From Anaerolineaceae bacterium oral taxon 439 (GTDB taxonomy: Bacteria; Chloroflexota; Anaerolineae; Anaerolineales; Anaerolineaceae), in contig CP017039.1 of the NCBI GenBank assembly GCA_001717545.1, forward strand, positions 62,001 through 126,000: DNA of 64,000 bases, written 5' to 3'. Shown here in pieces: positions 1 to 8,942 of the stretch. Below the pieces are notes generated by a model. The model saw nothing but the letters and a program-made list of their open reading frames with translations, ran no database searches and was not told the DNA's origin. A program made the translations under genes and the position numbers. The first letter of the stretch is position 1, and each line of letters begins with the position of its first letter.

Positions 1-485
1 CCATTAATCAAATAAAGCAGCAAATAATGCGCAATGTAATTCAGCATTAACGTTGTAATAACTTCATTCGCGCTGAATTTCGTTTTCAGCCAGCCGGCAA
101 GCGCAGCCCACCCTGCCCCAGCTATAACCGCCGCAACAAACGACAGCGGCACGCGAAGCCATAGCGGGACAGGAAGATAAAGAGCAATAGCGACGGAAAC
201 AATCGACCCGATCAGAAACTGTCCTCCCGCGCCGATATTCCATAACTGCGCACGGAACGCAACGGACACGCCTGACGCCATAATCAGGATTGGAATCAGT
301 TTAACAACGACTTCGGTTATTTTCTGCTTAGACCCAAACGCCCCCAGGATCATCGCACGATAGGCCTCCGCCGGACTGTTTTCCGACATAACAACTAAAA
401 TCGCGCCAATTAACAAAGCTGCGATAACCATCAAGACAGTTCCACTGATTTCCAGAGCAATTTTGAACAACAGCCTACTTTTCAA
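1..485 (-). CDS. BMP-type nucleoside ABC transporter permease (N-terminal part)
   Basis: The minus-strand frame is open from a TTG at 483-485 to the left window edge. About 161 residues are visible, with hydrophobic helices near residues 10-35 and 50-70 and further helices beyond. The start is supported by a GGAGG ribosome-binding site 9 nt upstream and by an 8-11 nt overlap with the end of the ATPase gene, typical of translational coupling. The segment that follows the first helix, ending in an N-I-G-A-G-G-Q motif, is characteristic of the BPD_transp_2 permeases of the YufP/NupP class. It is probably the membrane channel of the transporter formed with the next two genes. The C-terminus and the usual second permease gene lie outside the window. 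Confidence 0.85.
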   Translation of the reverse strand, partial: MKSRLLFKIALEISGTVLMVIAALLIGAILVVMSENSPAEAYRAMILGAFGSKQKITEVVVKLIPILIMASGVSVAFRAQLWNIGAGGQFLIGSIVSVAIALYLPVPLWLRVPLSFVAAVIAGAGWAALAGWLKTKFSANEVITTLMLNYIAHYLLLYLIN

Positions 486-2007
486 CTTGAAGATCCTCCG
501 CCCTCTTCCCCATCATCAACGCGCCGATTTCCAGCAGGTCGCTTCCGCGCGGAAGAATCCCCATTAGCATCCCGCTGTAAATCACGGCGATACGATCCGA
601 AAGCTGTAAGATTTCTTCCAAATCCGCGGAGATAACCAGACAGGCAGTTCCGCTGTTCCTGGCTTCGATAATCCGGGTCCGGACGTATTCCGCCGCGCCG
701 ACGTCCAGTCCACGAGTCGGCTGATTCGCGATCAGGACGCGAGGGTCGCTGTTTAATTCTCTTGCCAAAATGACCTTTTGCTGATTGCCACCGGAAAGCG
801 ACCGCGCGCGTTCATCGCCATCGACAGCGAAAATCTTATATTCTTTTTCCGCGCGTTCCCAATTCTCTTCGACTTGCTTTGATTGAATTATTTTATGACT
901 GCAAATCGGAAATTTCCCGAAATTTTTTAAGACCAGGTTGTTTTTAAGACTCCAGTTTAACGCTAACCCGGTCGTATGCCGATCTTCAGGGATATGCGAA
1001 ACGCGCTTTTCAATATAAGACGCCGGATCACGGTTTGTAACGTCTTCCCCGTCAAGTTCCATTCGCCCCGAAATCGCAGAGCGTAAACCGGTCAGCACCT
1101 CACAAAGTTCTTTCTGACCATTTCCATCTACGCCCGCTAAACCAACGATTTCGCCTTCCTTCAACTCAAGCGAAAAATCATTCAACGCCGGAACACCCTT
1201 GTCGTTCATCGCACAGACGCCCTCTAAACGCAGCCTGACCTCGCCCGACTGACGCATAAGCGGGGGAAATTGAAACAGAACGTCGCGCCCAACCATCATT
1301 CGCGTCAACTCGTCTTTTGTAACCATCTCGTCGATACGCTTCGACGCGATCAAACGGCCGTTTCGCAACACGGTTACTTCGTCGACAATCGATAAAATTT
1401 CTTCGAGCTTATGCGTAATAAGAATGATCGACTTGCCATCGTCGCGCATTTCACGTAAAGTATCAAAGAAAATTTCCGTTTCCTGCGGTGTTAAAACGGC
1501 GGTCGGCTCATCCAGAATCAAAATTTCCGCGCCCAGATAGATTGCGGAGAGAATCTCAACCCGTTGCTGTTCTCCGACGGAAAGCTGCCAGATTTTTGAA
1601 TAAGGATCAATACCCATCCTGTATCGCGAGGATAACTCGCTTAGCTCGCGAGCCGTTTTATCCGTATCGAGCAAAAAACCCCGGCGAGACTTTTTTCCTA
1701 ACATGACGTTTTCAACAACGGATAACGGACGGGCCAGCATAAAGTGCTGATGAACCATGCCAATCCCCAACGCGATCGCTTTCGTCGGAGACGAAATATC
1801 AACAGGCTGTCCGTTAATTGCAATCGTCCCTTCTTCTTGCCGGTACAGCCCGTACAGGACGTTCATCAAAGTCGTTTTCCCAGCCCCATTTTCTCCGAGA
1901 AGTCCATGAATCGAACCTTTCCATACATCGAAATCAACATGGTCATTTGCGTTAACGCCATTGAAAGACTTCGTAATCCCTCTCATTTTGACAGCAAGGG
2001 TATCCAT
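475..2007 (-). CDS. Nucleoside/sugar-type ABC transporter ATPase with two nucleotide-binding domains
   Basis: This 510-residue protein has two tandem ABC domains. The first has a Walker A GENGAGKTT at residues 38-46, a signature LSVGEQQR near 142 and Walker B ILILDEPTA near 161. The second has a degenerate P-loop (GVDGNGQKE) and an intact LSGGNQQK signature near 408. That asymmetry is normal for the carbohydrate-uptake CUT2/BMP class. It would energise import through the permease encoded immediately downstream, with which it overlaps, using the BMP binding protein encoded upstream 79 bp away. The gene order BMP protein, double ATPase, permease matches the nucleoside-uptake loci (YufN-YufO-YufP type). 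The substrate is inferred from family and not seen directly. Confidence 0.93.
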   Translation of the reverse strand: MDTLAVKMRGITKSFNGVNANDHVDFDVWKGSIHGLLGENGAGKTTLMNVLYGLYRQEEGTIAINGQPVDISSPTKAIALGIGMVHQHFMLARPLSVVENVMLGKKSRRGFLLDTDKTARELSELSSRYRMGIDPYSKIWQLSVGEQQRVEILSAIYLGAEILILDEPTAVLTPQETEIFFDTLREMRDDGKSIILITHKLEEILSIVDEVTVLRNGRLIASKRIDEMVTKDELTRMMVGRDVLFQFPPLMRQSGEVRLRLEGVCAMNDKGVPALNDFSLELKEGEIVGLAGVDGNGQKELCEVLTGLRSAISGRMELDGEDVTNRDPASYIEKRVSHIPEDRHTTGLALNWSLKNNLVLKNFGKFPICSHKIIQSKQVEENWERAEKEYKIFAVDGDERARSLSGGNQQKVILARELNSDPRVLIANQPTRGLDVGAAEYVRTRIIEARNSGTACLVISADLEEILQLSDRIAVIYSGMLMGILPRGSDLLEIGALMMGKRAEDLQVEK

Positions 2008-2086
2008 ATTTTCTTCCTCTAAGAAAGCGATATGCTTATTTGAAAGAAGAGCACGGCAAAGCTGCGCTCTTCTTCAGAATATAGAA

Positions 2087-3085
2087 TCAGGGAACGACCG
2101 GAAGATCAATCGCGTTTTCGCCAAGCTTCGAATAAATATCCGCGATCTTTTCAACGTCCTCATCCGACAGCCAGCCCTTCACGTCATTCAATTCCGTCAT
2201 CGTCAAGCCTTTATTTTCGACGTTAATCATGATCGTTTCTTTCTTGCCTTCATGAATAAACGAGCCATTGTTAATGGAGGCAAAGATCCGTTCCAACGCG
2301 TTGCCCCATTCATACTGCAGCCCGGAAAGAACGTTCTTCGGGGCGAGCGTGTATTGATCCTCAACGTTACCAAGCACATATTGATCTTTTTCTTCCGCAG
2401 CCTGAACGACGCCCAGTCCAATCCCATCGCCAGAATGCCAGATTACGTCGACGCCGGAATCATACATTCCAATCGCCGCTTCATATGCCCCAGTTGTATC
2501 GTTCCAGTCTCCGGTATATACTTCTTGAATATCAATATCAGGATTGATAAACTTCGCGCCAGCCTTAAATCCCTCATGCCCACGGGTAATCTCCGAACCT
2601 TCGCCGCCGCCAATCACGCCAACCTTACCGGATTGGGTCGCTAACGCGGCGACAACGCCCATCAGATAACCGCCCGCCTCGAGCTGAACGTCATAAATTT
2701 GGGAATTCGCGCGATATTTTACCCCACAACCAAGCAAGAATACAACCTCAGGATATTGCTCCGCGACGGTATCAACTGGTTCCGTAAATTGATACCCATG
2801 CCCAATAATAACGTCATATCCCGCGTCGGCATAATCACGCAAGGTCGGATCTATATCCGCAACGTCATAAACGCCTTCGACGACCTTCAATTCAATAGCG
2901 TCTGGATGCAGCGCCGCAAACGCCATCGCACCGCGATACATCGCCTGATTAAACGAAACGTCGTCCGCTTTTCCGGGCAAAACGAGAGCGACTTTCAATT
3001 TATCAGCCGCCGATACAGCGCCTGAGCAGAAGAAAACCATAACCAATACAAACACCACTGAAAGAACAGTCAATACCTTCTTCAT
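2087..3085 (-). CDS. BMP-family ABC transporter substrate-binding protein
   Basis: This 332-residue secreted protein starts with a typical signal peptide, a hydrophobic stretch at residues 4-20 and a likely signal peptidase I site after AVSA at residue 26. The mature part begins KLKVALVLPGKADDVSFNQ and contains the BMP-family segments DYADAGYDVIIGHGYQF and GKVGVIGG. Known members bind purine nucleosides (BmpA/PnrA, YufN). A Cys at residue 20 is not in a convincing lipobox, so membrane anchoring through lipid is uncertain. The ribosome-binding site AAGGAG lies just upstream of the ATG, and a strong promoter is seen about 50-75 bp further up. First gene of the three-gene operon. Confidence 0.93.
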   Translation of the reverse strand: MKKVLTVLSVVFVLVMVFFCSGAVSAADKLKVALVLPGKADDVSFNQAMYRGAMAFAALHPDAIELKVVEGVYDVADIDPTLRDYADAGYDVIIGHGYQFTEPVDTVAEQYPEVVFLLGCGVKYRANSQIYDVQLEAGGYLMGVVAALATQSGKVGVIGGGEGSEITRGHEGFKAGAKFINPDIDIQEVYTGDWNDTTGAYEAAIGMYDSGVDVIWHSGDGIGLGVVQAAEEKDQYVLGNVEDQYTLAPKNVLSGLQYEWGNALERIFASINNGSFIHEGKKETIMINVENKGLTMTELNDVKGWLSDEDVEKIADIYSKLGENAIDLPVVP

Positions 3086-3131
3086 TACTTATCTCCTTTT
3101 ATTTTTACACAAAGCGCAAAATATGTAGAAT

Positions 3132-3160
3132 ATTCTAAGCTTTGAAAAAATGTCTGTCAA
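3132..3160 (-). promoter_or_regulatory. Sigma-70-type promoter of the BMP transporter operon
   Basis: On the minus strand a consensus -35 TTGACA (3155-3160) is followed after exactly 17 bp by TAGAAT (3132-3137). The TGTCAA half is duplicated directly beside it (3162-3167). It sits about 47 bp upstream of the BMP gene start. Confidence 0.75.
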
Positions 3161-3468
3161 CTGTCAAAAGGTACTAATTCAGCCGGATTTTTTCCCGTTC
3201 AAATTATGATATTGTTCACATAGTATAGACACATATTGTTTTTAACGACGCTATTCGTTGTTGTTAATTTTCTTATACTATCAATATTTTTAGAAATTAA
3301 TGCAAATTAAGACTGCGCGCAAATTTATAATGAATCCGGCGTATCAATTAAAAAATATTCATTCGTTGAATAGAAGCGGGATATCTACTCTATCTTTTTT
3401 CACTGAGCACAGCGAGATTAAACGATTTAACCTGACAAAAATATATCCGGGAATACAGGATCAGTTTA

Positions 3469-3524
3469 CCTTTTACAATCTTCGGCCCTTATCCTTTTAC
3501 AATCTTCGGCCCTTATCCTTTTCC
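3469..3524. repeat. Tandem 24-bp direct repeat, 2.3 copies
   Basis: Two perfect 24-bp copies lie at 3469-3492 and 3493-3516, each starting CCTTTTACAATC and ending CGGCCCTTAT. An 8-bp partial third copy follows at 3517-3524. It is in non-coding DNA between two transporter loci. No function can be read from it. Confidence 0.9.
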
Positions 3525-3819
3525 AATAAAGGTTGCATTTTCTTATTTCCCTTTCGATGCCCGGTGTTCTCTAAAAAATGTGCCTTACTCCACAATCTTA
3601 CAAGCCATAATTAGTTATCTTCTCGTCCTTTTTCCTCTTCAGATGACCCCGTTAGACGTAATCTGCGGCTTCCTTGTGTTTATTATTCAGGAACACATCA
3701 AATCTATCGCTTCATTTTTCAAAGATTATTCTGGACACGGACTTGTCAATTCAGTTAATCGAGAGGAAAAAGCGCTAAATTTACTTTTCACCTCAGGGCT
3801 TTTCTTTCCCTGCACCCCA

Positions 3820-5115
3820 CTAATAATAGATCGCATCATCCGAAAAAAAATGCTCTTTTAATTTATAAATTGCGCCCGACAGCTCTAACTCCTCCAACGG
3901 CGTTGCGTCAGATTCCAGTCGATAATACCGACTCGGAGGAATAATGATTGAATTGGATAATTGGTCTCTGACCGCGTCTTCAAACAAGCGGTTATAGCAA
4001 GCATAATATCCTTCGATAACGAAAATATCAGGGTCATAAACGACCGCGATATTGTAAAACACTCGGGCAAAATATGAAGCCAGCCTGGCCAACTCGTCGA
4101 TACAGCATACGAACCCACGATCTGACCCTGAGACAATATCGCAAAAAAGAATTTCATTCAGCGGTTTACCAACAAAGGTTAAAAATGATTCGAGGTCGGG
4201 CTCAGATTGAATTCTATTCCGGATTGAAACGGGCGAAACCAGCGCCTCAAAGCAGCCATAGCATCCGCAATTGCAAATAATCGACGAATCCGGATCTATT
4301 AACATATGCCCAAATTCCCCGATAATCGGGCTTGACAGACTGATTAACTCTCCCTGATGGAAGAGGCAGCCTGCGATCCCCTCAAAAGTATAAAGCGTTA
4401 CAACGCGCGAATATTGGAATCGATTCGCAGAATTTCGTATCGTCCCGATACCTGCGACGCGACTGATATTGTCAATGAAAATCACTTTCGCCTTTTCAAA
4501 GAGTTTATTCATTTTTTCGGCAATTGGAATGTCCTGTCCCCAATTCTTATTAAACGGATTAAATCGTAAAACCTGATTCCCTTCTACAACCCCTGGGACG
4601 ATCAGCGATATTCCATAGATAACTTCTTCCGCAATATTCTGATCCGACATAAAATCACTCGATTTTTGTCGGATCAAGCGCAAAAAATCGTCAAAGCTCC
4701 CTTGGATTGGAATTGGAATTCTTTCCGTCGCCGCGATTGCGGCTTCGGCGGCTAACGAATAAAGACTGATCGTGAAATACCGGACCCGCGTCAAAATAAC
4801 CATAAACTTTAATTCCGGCGTCAGGCTGAAAAGGACAGGTTTCTTCCCGCCGGAGTCTGTCGAATCGCCTTTCCCGATTGAAACGACGATTTTCGTTGCA
4901 ATAAAATGGTCTATTGCTTTGGTTACAGTCTGACGGCTGATTCCCGTTACTGAAGAAATATCCGCAATTGAAAAAGCGCCTCCTTTTTTCAGCACGTTCA
5001 TGATCAATTTGCGATTCGACACCTTTAATTGAAACGGTTTAGCTACAGTATTGTTTCCAACGAGCATTAGAGCTTTCTGATCCTTCTTTCTGGAAAATAT
5101 AGAAGAATTTTCCAA
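3820..5115 (-). CDS. ROK-family transcriptional regulator (NagC/XylR type)
   Basis: The protein has 431 residues. The N-terminal ~100 residues carry a winged-helix DNA-binding motif (around ADISSVTGISRQTVTKAI). They are followed by a ROK domain with the zinc-binding consensus near residues 268-290: GEFGHM, then CNCGCYGCFEAL. Such proteins repress or activate sugar-uptake genes and are released by a sugar ligand. The gene is divergent from the galactose/ribose-type ABC operon starting at 5258 and lies next to the BMP operon, so either could be its target. A palindrome in the shared promoter region is a plausible operator. The ROK ATP-binding loop near the N-terminus is poorly conserved, which favours a regulator over a kinase. 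Confidence 0.9.
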   Translation of the reverse strand: MENSSIFSRKKDQKALMLVGNNTVAKPFQLKVSNRKLIMNVLKKGGAFSIADISSVTGISRQTVTKAIDHFIATKIVVSIGKGDSTDSGGKKPVLFSLTPELKFMVILTRVRYFTISLYSLAAEAAIAATERIPIPIQGSFDDFLRLIRQKSSDFMSDQNIAEEVIYGISLIVPGVVEGNQVLRFNPFNKNWGQDIPIAEKMNKLFEKAKVIFIDNISRVAGIGTIRNSANRFQYSRVVTLYTFEGIAGCLFHQGELISLSSPIIGEFGHMLIDPDSSIICNCGCYGCFEALVSPVSIRNRIQSEPDLESFLTFVGKPLNEILFCDIVSGSDRGFVCCIDELARLASYFARVFYNIAVVYDPDIFVIEGYYACYNRLFEDAVRDQLSNSIIIPPSRYYRLESDATPLEELELSGAIYKLKEHFFSDDAIYY

Positions 5116-5257
5116 ATCACCAGAGCAATATGATTTTCATCCCTGATTTACGGCTTAATCTCACTTTCTTTTTACCGTCTTGGAAATTATAATACATCAC
5201 AAGCCAGTTAAGTAACTTTGTTACGAAACGCACCGACATTATAAAGGAGTAAAAAAG
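5116..5257 (+). promoter_or_regulatory. Divergent promoter region with GTAAC-TTT-GTTAC palindrome
   Basis: A perfect TATAAT lies at 5188-5193 on the plus strand, with only a weak -35 (TTTCTT at 5165-5170, 17-bp spacer). A perfect 5-bp inverted repeat, GTAAC (5212-5216) and GTTAC (5220-5224) around TTT, lies just downstream of the expected transcription start. That is a plausible roadblock operator for the divergent ROK regulator. The ribosome-binding site AAAGGAG precedes the ATG at 5258. Confidence 0.5.
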
Positions 5258-6307
5258 ATGAAAAAATTTTTTGGGTTTGTTCTTATTATCTGTGCTGTTT
5301 TTGGTTCTGTGCTATCCGCTTGCGCGAAGGATAAACCGCTGGTCGGCGTGATCTGGTATAACTTTGCCGATACTTTTATCCAGAATTCACGGCAATCGCT
5401 CCTGAACGTTACGAAAGCGGGAGACCTTTTCGATATCATTGACGCCGACTCGCAAGGAGACATCGGCACTCAGACAAACAATCTGAATAATATGTATTCG
5501 AATGGCGTCAATTATTTGGTTCTCAATAACATTAATACCGGCGCGATTTCTGAAATCAGTCAGCAAGCGAAAAACGAAGGTGTAACGCTGATTTTCGCAA
5601 ACACGGATTCGCCCTCTGACGAAGATTTCGAGCAAAACGAAAATCTCTATTTGGTTTCGTCACGCGCCCCCCAGTCCGGAACGATTATGGGTGAAGCGGC
5701 CGCTAAGTATTGGAAGGAAAATCCGGACGCGGATCGAAATGGCAACGGGAAGATGGATTACCTCATGCTTCTGGGTTTAACATGGCATTATGATACGCAG
5801 GTACGGGCGGAATACTCGATAAAAGCGGTCGAAGACGCAGGCATTACGACCAACCGCATTGGCGGAGAAATTATCGCCGAATATAATCGCGGATTGGCGC
5901 AGGAAAAAGTCGCCGCTTTGCTGGCGAATTTCCGAGATGATATCGACGTTATTTTTGCCTGCAACGACGACATGGCGCTGGGAGCAATTGAAGCCTTGAA
6001 AGCAAGCGGATTCTTTCAAGACGAAAAAAGCTATCTGCCAGTCTGCGGAGTCGACGCCACGGTTGTTGGCTGCGATTCTATTGAAGAGGGGACTTTACTG
6101 GTAACGTCCCTGAATAATCCGGTTAAGCTAGGGAAGGCGATTTACAAGATCATAACTTTGTTGGAAGAAGGCAAAGAAGTAACGACTGAAAATTTAGGGC
6201 TGGAAGGCGCGTCAGTCGAAGAGCACCGCGTCTGGTTAGATTACACGCCGATTACGAAAGAAAACCTCTCTGATGCAAAGTACGATATTACAGATACAAG
6301 TTTTTAA
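5258..6307 (+). CDS. Galactose/ribose-type ABC substrate-binding lipoprotein (MglB-like)
   Basis: This 349-residue protein begins with a lipoprotein signal: charged KK, a hydrophobic core, and lipobox L-S-A-C with Cys22 as the lipidation site. The mature protein starts KPLVGVIWYNFADTF and has the periplasmic-binding-protein type I fold. It keeps the hinge segments NNLNNMYSNGVNYLVL and IFACNDDMALGAIEAL. Around residue 157-168 an Asp/Asn-rich loop, DADRNGNGKMD, matches the EF-hand-like calcium loop of the galactose-binding protein MglB, which points to a hexose such as galactose or glucose. First gene of a four-gene operon. Confidence 0.9.
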   Translation: MKKFFGFVLIICAVFGSVLSACAKDKPLVGVIWYNFADTFIQNSRQSLLNVTKAGDLFDIIDADSQGDIGTQTNNLNNMYSNGVNYLVLNNINTGAISEISQQAKNEGVTLIFANTDSPSDEDFEQNENLYLVSSRAPQSGTIMGEAAAKYWKENPDADRNGNGKMDYLMLLGLTWHYDTQVRAEYSIKAVEDAGITTNRIGGEIIAEYNRGLAQEKVAALLANFRDDIDVIFACNDDMALGAIEALKASGFFQDEKSYLPVCGVDATVVGCDSIEEGTLLVTSLNNPVKLGKAIYKIITLLEEGKEVTTENLGLEGASVEEHRVWLDYTPITKENLSDAKYDITDTSF

Positions 6308-6325
6308 CTTATGACAGAAATTGAC

Positions 6326-6355
6326 GGGATCGTCGGACGATCGCCCGGCGATCCC
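6326..6355 (+). other. Intergenic mRNA stem-loop between binding-protein and ATPase genes
   Basis: An 11-bp stem (6326-6336 with 6345-6355, one G-U pair) encloses an 8-nt loop. No T-run follows, so it is not a Rho-independent terminator. Hairpins at this position commonly protect the binding-protein mRNA from 3' decay and let that protein be made in excess over the ATPase. Confidence 0.75.
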
Positions 6356-6374
6356 TGTTGGTATGGAGATCCTG

Positions 6375-7922
6375 ATGAACGATGATAGGAACTTGCTGGA
6401 ACTGAGAAATATCAGCAAAACCTTTCCGGGCGTAAAAGCTTTGGATCGCGTCTCATTTCAAATTAAGCCCGGAATAGTTCATGCGTTGATGGGAGAAAAT
6501 GGAGCCGGGAAATCAACGCTGATGAAATGCATTTTCGGAATATACCGTCAGGACGAAGGCGAAATTTTCCTGAATGGCAATCTATTAAAGATTGAAAGTC
6601 CGCGTCAGGCGCTGGATTCCGGAATCGCCATGATTCATCAGGAGCTCCAGCCACTCAGAACGCGATCCGCGATGGAAAATATTTGGGTCGGAAGAATTCC
6701 CTTCCATCGCTTTTTGGGTGTTCACTGGGTTGACGATCAAAAAATGTTAAAGGATACGAAATCCCTTTTTGAAGAGTTAGGGATTGATATCGACCCAGGA
6801 ACCATCGTCAGCAATCTCTCATCGTCGCATTGTCAGCTGCTCGAAATCGCGAGGGCGGTTTCGAGCGATGCGCGCGTCATTATCATGGATGAACCAACTT
6901 CCTCATTAACGGACGCCGAGGCGAAGCTGCTTTTCGGGATTATCCGGAAATTATCCAATAAAGGCGTTTCGATCGTCTTTATCTCACATAAAATTGACGA
7001 GGTCCTGGAGATATCGGAAGAAGTTACCATCATGCGCGACGGCCAGATCGTAGGAACCTGGCCAACCAATGAATTGAATAACGATTTAATCGTGAAACGG
7101 ATGGTCGGACGGGAAATAAATCATCGCTTTCCGCCCAAAACGCATACGCCTGGCGACGTTATTCTGGAAATACAGGGATTTACCAGCGCAAAGAATCACA
7201 GCTTCGCCAAGGTTAACCTCTCGTTACGGAAAGGGGAGATCTTAGGAATCGGCGGTCTGGTTGGGTCGCAGCGGACAGAGCTTGTCGAATCTATTTTCGG
7301 ATTACACCCTGTCCGCAGCGGGAAACTGTTTATCAACGGACAAGAGACAGTCATCGACTCCCCGAGAAAAGCGATTAAGGATAAAATGGCGCTGCTGACC
7401 GAAGATAGGCGGATATCCGGAATCTTCCCCAAACTCACAGTCATGGAAAATATAACGATCGCAAAGCAATCTTCCGATCCCGCGATTTATCGGAAAGGCC
7501 CGTTCCTATCCGATCCGCTGCGGATTCATGCCGCCAATCAATATATCGACGCTTTCGCTATTAAAACCGCGTCACTGAAGACGTTTATAAAATATCTTTC
7601 CGGAGGAAACCAGCAAAAAGTGCTGTTAGGAAGGTGGATGCTGACCGATCCGGAAATTTTAATCATGGACGAGCCAACGCGCGGAATCGACGCTGGCGCT
7701 AAATATGAAATTTATTCGCTGATCGAGAAAATGGCGAAAAATGGGAAAGCGATTATCATGATCAGCTCTGAAATGCCGGAGCTTTTAGGAATGTCAGATC
7801 GAATTGCGGTCATGTGCGAAGGGAGGCTTTCCGGCATCCTCGACGGTAAAACGGCAACGGATGAACAGGTCATGCGGCTTGCAAGCTCATACAAATTATC
7901 AGACGAGGATAGGGTTTCATGA
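6375..7922 (+). CDS. Galactose/ribose-type ABC transporter ATPase (MglA-like)
   Basis: The double-ABC ATPase has 515 residues from the ATG at 6375, chosen because GGAG lies 6 nt upstream. The frame stays open to a TTG at 6321 and an ATG at 6363, but those would run the coding sequence into the intergenic hairpin. The first domain has GENGAGKST and LSSSHCQLLEIARA, a weak signature, with Walker B VIIMDEPTSSL. The second has the intact LSGGNQQKVLLGRW and ILIMDEPTRGID. It powers the transporter formed with the neighbouring MglB-like protein and permease. It overlaps the permease start by four bases (ATGA). Confidence 0.92.
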   Translation: MNDDRNLLELRNISKTFPGVKALDRVSFQIKPGIVHALMGENGAGKSTLMKCIFGIYRQDEGEIFLNGNLLKIESPRQALDSGIAMIHQELQPLRTRSAMENIWVGRIPFHRFLGVHWVDDQKMLKDTKSLFEELGIDIDPGTIVSNLSSSHCQLLEIARAVSSDARVIIMDEPTSSLTDAEAKLLFGIIRKLSNKGVSIVFISHKIDEVLEISEEVTIMRDGQIVGTWPTNELNNDLIVKRMVGREINHRFPPKTHTPGDVILEIQGFTSAKNHSFAKVNLSLRKGEILGIGGLVGSQRTELVESIFGLHPVRSGKLFINGQETVIDSPRKAIKDKMALLTEDRRISGIFPKLTVMENITIAKQSSDPAIYRKGPFLSDPLRIHAANQYIDAFAIKTASLKTFIKYLSGGNQQKVLLGRWMLTDPEILIMDEPTRGIDAGAKYEIYSLIEKMAKNGKAIIMISSEMPELLGMSDRIAVMCEGRLSGILDGKTATDEQVMRLASSYKLSDEDRVS

Positions 7923-8923
7923 AGAAAATACAATCGGTAAATATTCGCAGCTACTTTGAAAATTATGCGCTCTATATTATTATGTCGCTGATCATTGTCG
8001 TAATCGGTCTGATGTCGCCGAGATTTTTTTCCTTTCGAGTTCTACGCGATATTCTGATTCAGAGCTCAACACGGGTTATCGTTGCGATGGGTTGCATGTT
8101 TATTATCGTGTCGGGTTCAGCCGACCTGTCCGGCGGACGGACGGTTGGCTTAGCGGCCGTTGTTGCCGGGTCCTTAGCGCAAAAAGGCGATTATTATATT
8201 AAATTCTGGCCAAATCTGCCCGAGCTGCCATTGATCGTCCCAATTATTGCGGCCGTAGGAATCGGTTTAATGGTTGGCTTCTCCAACGGATTCGTAGTTG
8301 CGAAATTGCGCGTGCCGTCTTTCCTGGCGACATTAAGCCTGATGATGATTGCATATGGCGCGAACCTGCTTTACAGCAACAAACCGCCGAATAATTCCCA
8401 ACCGTTAGGCGGCTTTTTGAAATCGTTTTCAACGCTTGGGACAGGGGCATTCCTGAGTATTCCGTTTATCATCTATATTGCGTCAGGCGTCATTCTTGCA
8501 GTTCACTTATTACTGACACGAACCGTTCTTGGACGCGAAATTTTTGCAGTCGGAAGTAATCCTGACGCCGCTCGCGTATCGGGGATCAACGTCTTCAAAA
8601 TTCAGATGGTAACGTTCGGCTTGGCGGGAGCATGTTATGGTCTGGCCGGGTGTCTGGAAGCCGCGCGGACCGGTTCCGCGACAAGCCTGTACGGCAACGG
8701 CTATGAAATGGATGCGATCGCATCCTGTATCGTTGGCGGCTGCTCAATGACGGGCGGCGTCGGAAACGTTTTCGGCGTATTTATCGGCGTACTGATCTTT
8801 AACGTGATTAATTATGGTTTGACCTTTATCGGACTCAGCTCTTATTGGCAATGGATCGTAAAAGGAGTCATTATCATTGTTGCAGTCAGTATGGACATGA
8901 AGAAATTTTCAAAAGATCGTTAA
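7919..8923 (+). CDS. Galactose/ribose-type ABC transporter permease (MglC/RbsC-like)
   Basis: This 334-residue polytopic protein has about eight to ten hydrophobic segments. It carries the BPD_transp_2 hallmarks IIVSGSADLSGGRTVGLA and the loop AVGSNPDAARVSGINV, followed by DAIASCIVGGCSMTGGVGNV. It forms the membrane channel with the ATPase encoded upstream. Start and previous stop share ATGA, so the two are translationally coupled. Usually this loop reads GGIDLSVG; here it is GSADLSGG, a mild divergence. Confidence 0.92.
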   Translation: MKKIQSVNIRSYFENYALYIIMSLIIVVIGLMSPRFFSFRVLRDILIQSSTRVIVAMGCMFIIVSGSADLSGGRTVGLAAVVAGSLAQKGDYYIKFWPNLPELPLIVPIIAAVGIGLMVGFSNGFVVAKLRVPSFLATLSLMMIAYGANLLYSNKPPNNSQPLGGFLKSFSTLGTGAFLSIPFIIYIASGVILAVHLLLTRTVLGREIFAVGSNPDAARVSGINVFKIQMVTFGLAGACYGLAGCLEAARTGSATSLYGNGYEMDAIASCIVGGCSMTGGVGNVFGVFIGVLIFNVINYGLTFIGLSSYWQWIVKGVIIIVAVSMDMKKFSKDR

Positions 8924-8942
8924 AAAGAAAGAGCAGATAGAT

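Larger units (their letters stand above)
3086..3819. other. AT-rich 734-bp intergenic region
   Basis: The stretch separates the end of the ROK regulator gene from the BMP operon. It holds the BMP promoter (3132-3160) and a 24-bp tandem repeat (3469-3524). Two open frames on the plus strand (3300-3614 and 3580-3861) have no recognisable domain, no good ribosome-binding site and low-complexity translations, so I do not call them genes. Confidence 0.6.

Noticed and set aside
3300-3861. Two overlapping plus-strand open frames (104 and 93 residues)
   Set aside because: Low-complexity translations, one made partly of the tandem repeat, no ribosome-binding sites and no family resemblance.
6326-6355. 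Rho-independent terminator between MglB-like and MglA-like genes
   Set aside because: The stem is good, but no T-run follows and the downstream genes belong to the same operon.
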